This document shows, one piece after another, positions 59,569 through 64,000 of a stretch of 64,000 nucleotides of DNA. Made by a program: the position numbers and the translations under genes. Each line of letters begins with the position of its first letter. Position 1 is the first letter of the stretch. The DNA is taken from contig CAZLWA010000097.1 of assembly GCA_964563165.1 (NCBI GenBank), positions 118,141-182,140 on the forward strand. Direction: 5' to 3'. A model generated the notes under the pieces. The model was not told the origin of the DNA. It was given only the letters and a program-made list of their open reading frames with translations, and made no database searches. Source of the DNA: CAZLWA01 sp964563165 (GTDB lineage: Bacteria; CLD3; SB21).

Positions 59569-60222
59569 TTACGTAACCGATAAACTGTCCGCAAATTTTT
59601 TAGATACCATTGTTTTGTTGGCTTTTGCTACTTGTATGGACATGGAACCGTCATAAGGGATTTTGTCCAGCACCCTTATTCTTGTGCCAATACTGATAGA
59701 GAGTTGGTGCAAATACTGGAGAAAACTTATGGACGTATCCTTAACCGCGGTCACATGACATACCTGGCCGACTTCGATTTCCGACAGTACTGTATTTACC
59801 GTCCGCGGCATTTTACCGTTTGAATTCGGTATCGGGTCCCCGTGCGGGTCAAATTCCGGAAAGCCCAGGAATTTATCCAGCCTATCCGCCAACTCCTCAT
59901 GCTTAATATGTTCCAATTGTTCGGCTATTTCGTGAACAATATCCCATGAGTAACCCAATTTCTCCAACAGAAAAACCTCCCAAAGGCGGTGATTCCTGAC
60001 TATGCCCAATGCGATCTTGCTCCCTTTGTCTGTGAGTTTCGCTCCCCTGGTCTTGTCGTAACTCACCAGCCTTTTACCGGTCAATTTCTTTATCATATCG
60101 ATCACCGACGCCGTGTTGACCGATATTTCTTCGGCGATCGCCGTTGGCGTAATTTTGGTATCTGTTCTTTCTGCCAGCCGATGAATGACTTTGATATAGT
60201 TTTCTTCTGTCAAGGAGCCCAT
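59569..60222 (-). CDS. DtxR/MntR-family metal-dependent repressor
   Basis: N-terminal winged helix (SLTEENYIKVIHRLAERTDTKITPTAIAEEISVNTASVIDMIKKLTGKRLVSYDKTRGAKLTDKG), then a metal-binding and dimerisation region with VRNHRLWEVFLLEKLGYSWDIVHEIAEQLEHI and FPEFDPHGDPIP, and a C-terminal SH3-like (FeoA-type) domain. Metal ligands (His near 79 and Glu near 83, plus the EHI region) resemble MntR and IdeR/DtxR. Start at ATG 60222; the TTG at 60228 is weaker. It is divergent from the diheme/Rieske/porin operon and is its likely regulator (a palindrome lies between them). Iron versus manganese is not resolved. Confidence 0.9.
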   Translation of the reverse strand: MGSLTEENYIKVIHRLAERTDTKITPTAIAEEISVNTASVIDMIKKLTGKRLVSYDKTRGAKLTDKGSKIALGIVRNHRLWEVFLLEKLGYSWDIVHEIAEQLEHIKHEELADRLDKFLGFPEFDPHGDPIPNSNGKMPRTVNTVLSEIEVGQVCHVTAVKDTSISFLQYLHQLSISIGTRIRVLDKIPYDGSMSIQVAKANKTMVSKKFADSLSVT

Positions 60223-60265
60223 AAACAATATTTATTAAATTAATTTATGATTCGTCTAACCCCAA

Positions 60266-60285
60266 TTATTAGTCCTACCTAATAA
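60266..60285. promoter_or_regulatory. Candidate DtxR/MntR operator
   Basis: TTATTAG-N6-CTAATAA (60266-60285), a 20-base inverted repeat between the divergent DtxR-family gene and the diheme oxidoreductase operon. It resembles the TTAGG/CCTAA-type sites of the DtxR family and lies 7 bases upstream of the -35 box at 60293, so a repressor bound there would hinder transcription. Confidence 0.6.
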
Positions 60286-60292
60286 AATATAC

Positions 60293-60321
60293 TTGACAAA
60301 TCAAGTTATTTATTTTATACT
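60293..60321 (+). promoter_or_regulatory. Sigma-70-type promoter of the diheme oxidoreductase operon
   Basis: TTGACA (60293-60298), 17-base spacer, TATACT (60316-60321). The -35 box overlaps a short palindrome CTTGA-CAAA-TCAAG. The first gene starts 50 bases downstream at 60371. Confidence 0.8.
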
Positions 60322-60370
60322 GTACATATACTAATAAACATAGCCATTTTCAAGAAATAAATTAAGCTCA

Positions 60371-61573
60371 ATGAAAAAAGATAAATTGCTTACCGTCTTA
60401 CTTCTGTTGCTCGCCGTTACCGTTACGGCATCTTGTGACATGTTTATGCCGCCCGCACCCGCCGACGATGAGCTATTGGACGGATCCGTTGAAGGGCTCT
60501 CCAGTGAACAATCATCGCAGTTTCTTAGAGGTGATATTGCCTTTAACGACGATGTTTTCACTGCCGAAACCGGTCTCGGCTCTGTGTTCGTAGCCACCAG
60601 TTGCGGAAGTTGTCATGCAGGCGATGGCAAAGGCCATCCTTTTACTACGCTTACCCGCTTCGGGCAAACAGACAGCACGGGCAATCAGTATTTAAATCAA
60701 GGCGGCCCGCAATTACAAAACAGGGCTTTGCCCGGCTTTATGCCCGAACAAATTCCTGCGGGTGCAACGTTTGCCAAATTCACTCCGCCTATCAACACAG
60801 GGTTAGGATTTTTAGAGTTGGTTTCTGATGCTGATATTCTCGCAATGGCTGACCCGAATGATAGTAACGGTGATGGTATTTCAGGAGTTCCAAATTGGAT
60901 CACCCTCGCATCTTTTGTCACACCTAATGCCAATGCAATAACACAAAGCGGAAAATACATCCATCGCTTTGGCAAAAAAGCGGCTGCCTATAATTTATTA
61001 AATCAAACTGTAAACGCTTACAATCAGGACATCGGCATTACATCCACTTTTAGCCCGATAGACGTTTACTCTCACTTAGAGATTGACCCCGAAGTTTCAA
61101 CTCAAACAGTAAATGATGTTGTGTTCTATCTGCAAACGCTAAAGGCCCCCATACAACGAAACAAAAGTGATGCAACCGTTCAACTCGGAAAAAATAAATT
61201 CATTCAAATCGGTTGCGAAAGTTGCCATAAGCAAATATTGCAGACCGGTTATTCTCCGATAGATGCACTTGCATTCAAAGAGATTCATCCTTATACCGAT
61301 TTATTGCTCCACGATATGGGAAGCGCTTTAGACGATGGCTACACCGAGGGCTCTGCAATGACTTCTGAGTGGCGAACACCGCCGCTTTGGGGCCTGGGGC
61401 TTGCACCCAATTCGCAAGGCGGACAATATTTCCTGCTGCACGACGGCAGAGCCCGCAGCATTGAAGAAGCTGTCCAACTGCACGGAGGCGAAGCGGCGGT
61501 CAGCAAAAATGCATTCAACCAGCTTTCCCAATCCGACAGGGACGCGATCATTAAATTCCTGAAATCTCTGTAG
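60371..61573 (+). CDS. Di-heme oxidoreductase family lipoprotein (DUF1111-like)
   Basis: A 400-residue lipoprotein (signal MKKDKLLTVL with lipobox TVTASC, Cys22). Two heme motifs are visible: CGSCH (Cys78 to His82) and CESCH (Cys282 to His286). Segments such as AFNDDVFTAETGLGSVFVATSCGSCHAGDGKGHP, NGDGISGVPNWI, and EWRTPPLWGLGLAP follow the DUF1111/di-heme oxidoreductase (thiol oxidoreductase-like) family, related in style to MauG and diheme peroxidases. The gene leads an operon with a Rieske protein and porin under a DtxR-family regulator, so a metal-linked redox job is likely. Its substrate is unknown. Confidence 0.85.
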   Translation: MKKDKLLTVLLLLLAVTVTASCDMFMPPAPADDELLDGSVEGLSSEQSSQFLRGDIAFNDDVFTAETGLGSVFVATSCGSCHAGDGKGHPFTTLTRFGQTDSTGNQYLNQGGPQLQNRALPGFMPEQIPAGATFAKFTPPINTGLGFLELVSDADILAMADPNDSNGDGISGVPNWITLASFVTPNANAITQSGKYIHRFGKKAAAYNLLNQTVNAYNQDIGITSTFSPIDVYSHLEIDPEVSTQTVNDVVFYLQTLKAPIQRNKSDATVQLGKNKFIQIGCESCHKQILQTGYSPIDALAFKEIHPYTDLLLHDMGSALDDGYTEGSAMTSEWRTPPLWGLGLAPNSQGGQYFLLHDGRARSIEEAVQLHGGEAAVSKNAFNQLSQSDRDAIIKFLKSL

Positions 61574-61577
61574 CCCT

Positions 61578-62018
61578 ATGCACCGAAAAGAATTCATCAA
61601 AACCTGTTGTCTGGCGTGTGTTAGCGGAACCGCATTAGCTGCACTTTTACAGAGTTGTGCAAATACAAATTATTTTGCACAAAGGAGTATCTCGAACGAC
61701 CGGATCGTCATCAAAAAAACTGAATTTGTGAAAATTGAAAAAGACAAATCCATACAGAGAAAATATGTGCTGGTAACAGCCGATAGGCTGGGTTTTCCCG
61801 TTTGCATTTACAAAATAAGTGAGGAGAATTATTCCGCACTCCTGATGCAATGCACGCACAAGGGCTGTGAACTGCAGCCCCAGGGAGATTATTTGATCTG
61901 CCCATGCCACGGCAGTGAGTTCTCCAATAAAGGTGAAGTCATACACCCCCCTGCGGAACAACATTTAAAAACATTTCAAATCACAACAGACCATGACCAT
62001 ATCTACATTCAACTGTAA
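61578..62018 (+). CDS. Rieske 2Fe-2S protein, probable lipoprotein
   Basis: N-terminal signal-like segment ends ALLQSC, so lipidation is likely. The Rieske motifs are CTHKGC (first pair) and CPCHGS (second pair), spaced 17 residues, giving the four ligands and the disulfide Cys of a high-potential cluster. Length of 146 residues is short, as in stand-alone Rieske proteins. It starts 4 bases after the diheme gene, which supports electron exchange between the two (inference). A RKEF segment near the N terminus is twin-arginine-like but incomplete. Confidence 0.9.
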   Translation: MHRKEFIKTCCLACVSGTALAALLQSCANTNYFAQRSISNDRIVIKKTEFVKIEKDKSIQRKYVLVTADRLGFPVCIYKISEENYSALLMQCTHKGCELQPQGDYLICPCHGSEFSNKGEVIHPPAEQHLKTFQITTDHDHIYIQL

Positions 62019-63240
62019 TTGCCGGGCAATGATAATTTTCTTTTTGGGCCTTTCCGTTTCTGCCCGTGCACAAACCGACAGCGCTTTGTTTAAACAAAGC
62101 TCCGCCGATACATCCAAACAACAGCTCAACATGGATGCCGTTTACAACCGGCCTTTTCTTTCGACAGACAAATTACCTATTGCCATAGGGGGTTACTTGG
62201 AGGCCAATACGCAGTATGCGGCAACCGACGGGGTTTCAGACGGTTTGTCTTTTCAATTCCGGCGGATGTCGGTCTTTTTTTCGTCAACGATCACCCGAAA
62301 CATAAAATTTCTGTCAGAGATAGAATTTGAAGACGGAGCAAAAGAGATCAATGTCGAGTATGCTTCGATGGATATGGAATTTGATCCCTTGCTGAATTTG
62401 AGAGGCGGAATAATTTTGAATCCGATCGGGTCATTCAATCAAAACCACGATGGGCCGAGATGGGACTTTATCGACCGGCCCATTTCCGCGACGACCATTA
62501 TTCCTTCCACACTCTCCAATGTCGGTTTTGGCGCACACGGAAAATATTTTTCACACCAATGGGTTCTCGGCTACGAAGCCTATCTCACAAATGGCTTCGA
62601 TGACAGAATAATTTCCAACACCGATAACCGCACATCGCTTGCTGCAGGAAAAGTCAATCCGGAAAAATTTGAGGAAAGTAACAGCGGATTGCCGATGTTC
62701 ACGGGAAAAATTGCGATACGCAACAGGGAGATCGGAGAACTTGGGATCTCTTACATGACCGGCGTTTATAATCATTGGAAAGAAGATGGATTGATCCTTG
62801 ATAAGAAACGAAGTGCAAGTGTCCTGGCTGTTGATTTCAATACTTCATTTGCGAACAACAAGTTGAATATTACCGCAGAAGCTGCAAAGGTCTTTGTAGA
62901 CGTCCCCAACACGTACAGCCAGCAATTCGGCTCCCGGCAGTTTGGCTTTTTCATTGATTTAGTCGGCACGGTCATTCAGCACAAAATGCTCGATTGGGAG
63001 AATGCCAAAATTAATTTGGGTTTACGGGTTGAATATGCAGACTACAATCAGGGAAAGTTCAGAGAAACAGGCGGCAACATCGCAGATGATATTTGGGCAA
63101 TTGTTCCGGGCGTGTCTTTCCGGCCTTCCGGCACAACCGTATTGCGTTTTAATTATCGTTATCAGCTGCAAAGAGATTTGCTTGGCAACCCGGCTGCAAA
63201 GACGGGCGTCATTCAGCTAGGGTTTTCTTCCTATTTCTGA
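61993..63240 (+). CDS. Outer-membrane porin, OprO/OprP-like
   Basis: A 415-residue beta-barrel with strands typical of the phosphate-selective porin O/P family: GGYLEANTQYAATDGVSDGLSFQFRRMSVFFSS, FLSEIEFEDGAKEINVEYASMDMEF, RGGIILNPIGSFNQNHDGPRWDFIDRPIS, VGFGAHGKYF and a last strand FNYRYQLQRDLLGNPAAKTGVIQLGFSSYF ending in Phe, as porins do. The start at 61993 overlaps the Rieske stop by 26 bases; an ATG at 62029 would leave the signal without a positive charge. It is the third gene of the operon; its channel substrate is not evident. Confidence 0.8.
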   Translation: MTISTFNCNCRAMIIFFLGLSVSARAQTDSALFKQSSADTSKQQLNMDAVYNRPFLSTDKLPIAIGGYLEANTQYAATDGVSDGLSFQFRRMSVFFSSTITRNIKFLSEIEFEDGAKEINVEYASMDMEFDPLLNLRGGIILNPIGSFNQNHDGPRWDFIDRPISATTIIPSTLSNVGFGAHGKYFSHQWVLGYEAYLTNGFDDRIISNTDNRTSLAAGKVNPEKFEESNSGLPMFTGKIAIRNREIGELGISYMTGVYNHWKEDGLILDKKRSASVLAVDFNTSFANNKLNITAEAAKVFVDVPNTYSQQFGSRQFGFFIDLVGTVIQHKMLDWENAKINLGLRVEYADYNQGKFRETGGNIADDIWAIVPGVSFRPSGTTVLRFNYRYQLQRDLLGNPAAKTGVIQLGFSSYF

Positions 63241-63301
63241 AGAGGACAAGTATAAACACCCACGCTTGCGAGGTCCCCCTGGCTGCACGCGATGAATTTT
63301 C

Positions 63302-63330
63302 TTGCATTTCCAACCGGAATATATTACACT
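63302..63330 (+). promoter_or_regulatory. Possible promoter of tRNA-Asp
   Basis: TTGCAT (63302-63307), 17-base spacer, TACACT (63325-63330); the tRNA begins 19 bases later. The -10 is weaker than in the other two tRNA promoters. Confidence 0.5.
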
Positions 63331-63348
63331 TACGCCGCTTAAGAAAAA

Positions 63349-63422
63349 GGGCGCGTAGTTCAATTGGTTAGAGCACTGCCCTGTCACGGCAGAAGTTGCG
63401 AGTTCGAATCTCGTCGCGCCCG
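63349..63422 (+). tRNA. tRNA-Asp (anticodon GTC)
   Basis: Acceptor stem GGGCGCG (63349-63355) pairs with CGCGCCC (63415-63421), discriminator G. Anticodon stem CTGCC/GGCAG holds CTGTCAC, anticodon GTC. No CCA encoded. Confidence 0.95.
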
Positions 63423-63436
63423 CGCAAACATTTAAG

Positions 63437-63460
63437 TCCCGATCCCTGTCGGGATTTTTT
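63437..63460 (+). terminator. Intrinsic terminator after tRNA-Asp
   Basis: TCCCGA, loop of six, TCGGGA, then six T. Confidence 0.9.
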
Positions 63461-63484
63461 ATTTTCTACAGCGTCATGAATTCA

Positions 63485-64000
63485 TCAATCAAATAACGTG
63501 AACCCAAACAAAATGGTCAGATAAAATTTCCACTCCTTCCCGTTCTCAACCCGTTGATTGGTTTTACTGACAACGCCGGTATTTTGATCATAGACGGATA
63601 TCAGGGGCCCGCTGCTCGTAAATCTATCCAATCCGTAAACGGCATTGACGGTCACCCTCGTCGGATAAACATAGAACGAATAGAATTCAAGGCGCAATTC
63701 GCCGCCGATTGATTTTCGCCATACCGGCTTGTCGCTCCATGCGGTTCCATAGCCAAAATAAAGTCCGCCAAAAATTTTGTCCAAGTACAAATTCAAAAAT
63801 CTTGCGCCGACGTGCCTCCATATCGGAAAACGGTAGGTCGTATTCAGAATGGCTAATTTATTTCCTTCCAGGCTGTAATAGGAATATCCCTTCAGTCCGA
63901 CCAATCCTCCGCCGAAGAAATTAAAAAAGCTGTCAATGCCGGCGGACATGATCCCTCCGTGAAAGCTCATTTCCAGCGTGTGGTCTTTGACCGGCATTTT
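63485..64000 (-). CDS. C-terminal part of an outer-membrane beta-barrel protein (cut by window edge)
   Basis: Only the last 171 or so residues are present; the Met near the edge is probably internal. The barrel strands NKLAILNTTYRFPIWRHVGARFLNLYLDKIFGGLYFGYGTAW, IGGELRLEFYSFYVYPTRVTVNAVYGLD and the final WKFYLTILFGFTLFD suggest a BamA/surface antigen or PD40-barrel type protein. Aromatic residues alternate as in barrel strands. The N-terminal part lies outside the window, so family and start are open. Confidence 0.6.
   Translation of the reverse strand, partial: KMPVKDHTLEMSFHGGIMSAGIDSFFNFFGGGLVGLKGYSYYSLEGNKLAILNTTYRFPIWRHVGARFLNLYLDKIFGGLYFGYGTAWSDKPVWRKSIGGELRLEFYSFYVYPTRVTVNAVYGLDRFTSSGPLISVYDQNTGVVSKTNQRVENGKEWKFYLTILFGFTLFD

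Noticed and set aside
59406..59594. Minus-strand frame of 62 residues across tRNA-Val
   Set aside because: It reads the antisense of the tRNA (the familiar SWTLMDSNQGPS-type artefact); no ribosome site and no independent coding signs.
60291..60306. Palindrome ACTTGA-CAAA-TCAAGT as a Crp/Fnr site
   Set aside because: Half-site spacing is four bases (TTGA-N4-TCAA), not six, and it coincides with the -35 box TTGACA; probably chance or part of the promoter.

Overview
The window comes from a bacterial chromosome, most likely an uncultured or little-studied member of the FCB superphylum (Ignavibacteria, Calditrichota, KSB1 or a similar group). The signs are a type IX secretion sorting domain (YPNPFNP motif), PD40/TPR surface proteins, a PATAN (DUF4388) response regulator, lysine 6-aminotransferase and a PafA-type phosphatase. 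Unlike classical Bacteroidia, many genes here have clear AGGAG-type ribosome sites, and the three tRNA promoters look like ordinary TTGnnn-N17-TATATT sigma-70 promoters. No phage, integrase, transposase or CRISPR array was found.

Layout. 1-4.8 kb: purine nucleoside phosphorylase, a geranylgeranyl-reductase-like flavoprotein, recR, dnaX and the small SRP RNA. 4.8-11.3 kb: one operon for periplasmic nitrate reduction (napD, napA, a NapB-like tetraheme cytochrome, a tetraheme lipoprotein, a 4Fe-4S protein and an NrfD quinol dehydrogenase). 11.5-19.1 kb: a YbjN-like protein with a histone-like tail, queG, tRNA-Pro with a decayed partial copy beside it, lysine degradation (lat plus aldehyde dehydrogenase), a 2-oxoacid dehydrogenase E1 beta and a VOC protein. 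19-25.7 kb: phosphate genes (PafA-like phosphatase, PiT, DUF47), a dienelactone hydrolase, an M64 peptidase and a thioesterase. 25.8-28.7 kb: two tandem E1 alpha paralogues and a QueD/PTPS protein. 28.9-31.4 kb: a plus-strand cluster of V4R protein, ParA ATPase, second V4R protein and small protein; this is my best candidate for an undescribed system. 31.5-38.8 kb: tpx, a small alarmone hydrolase, DUF2203, ruvC, a T9SS cargo, ccmE and a dicarboxylate symporter. 39-47.3 kb: polA, TPR and propeller proteins, and an ECF sigma operon. 47.3-59.2 kb: deoA, methyltransferase, HAD, PHP, a two-component pair with PATAN and roadblock domains, a Crp/Fnr regulator, a diacylglycerol-kinase-like protein, comF, a metallophosphoesterase and another kinase/receiver pair. 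59.4-63.4 kb: tRNA-Val, a DtxR/MntR regulator divergent from a diheme oxidoreductase, Rieske protein and porin operon, then tRNA-Asp. A truncated outer-membrane protein is at the right edge.

How parts fit together. Two near-identical Crp/Fnr-type palindromes (ATGAC-N4-GTCAT) sit upstream of the nap operon and of ccmE, the heme chaperone needed to make the nap cytochromes. A Crp/Fnr regulator is encoded in the same window, so a nitrate-respiration/cytochrome-maturation regulon is likely. Lysine 6-aminotransferase and the aldehyde dehydrogenase would turn lysine into 2-aminoadipate. Intergenic spaces carry several families of palindromic 'phrase' repeats, most within about 20 bases downstream of a stop codon, and one heptamer tandem repeat.

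All function calls were made by reading the sequence. No database search or structure prediction was run.
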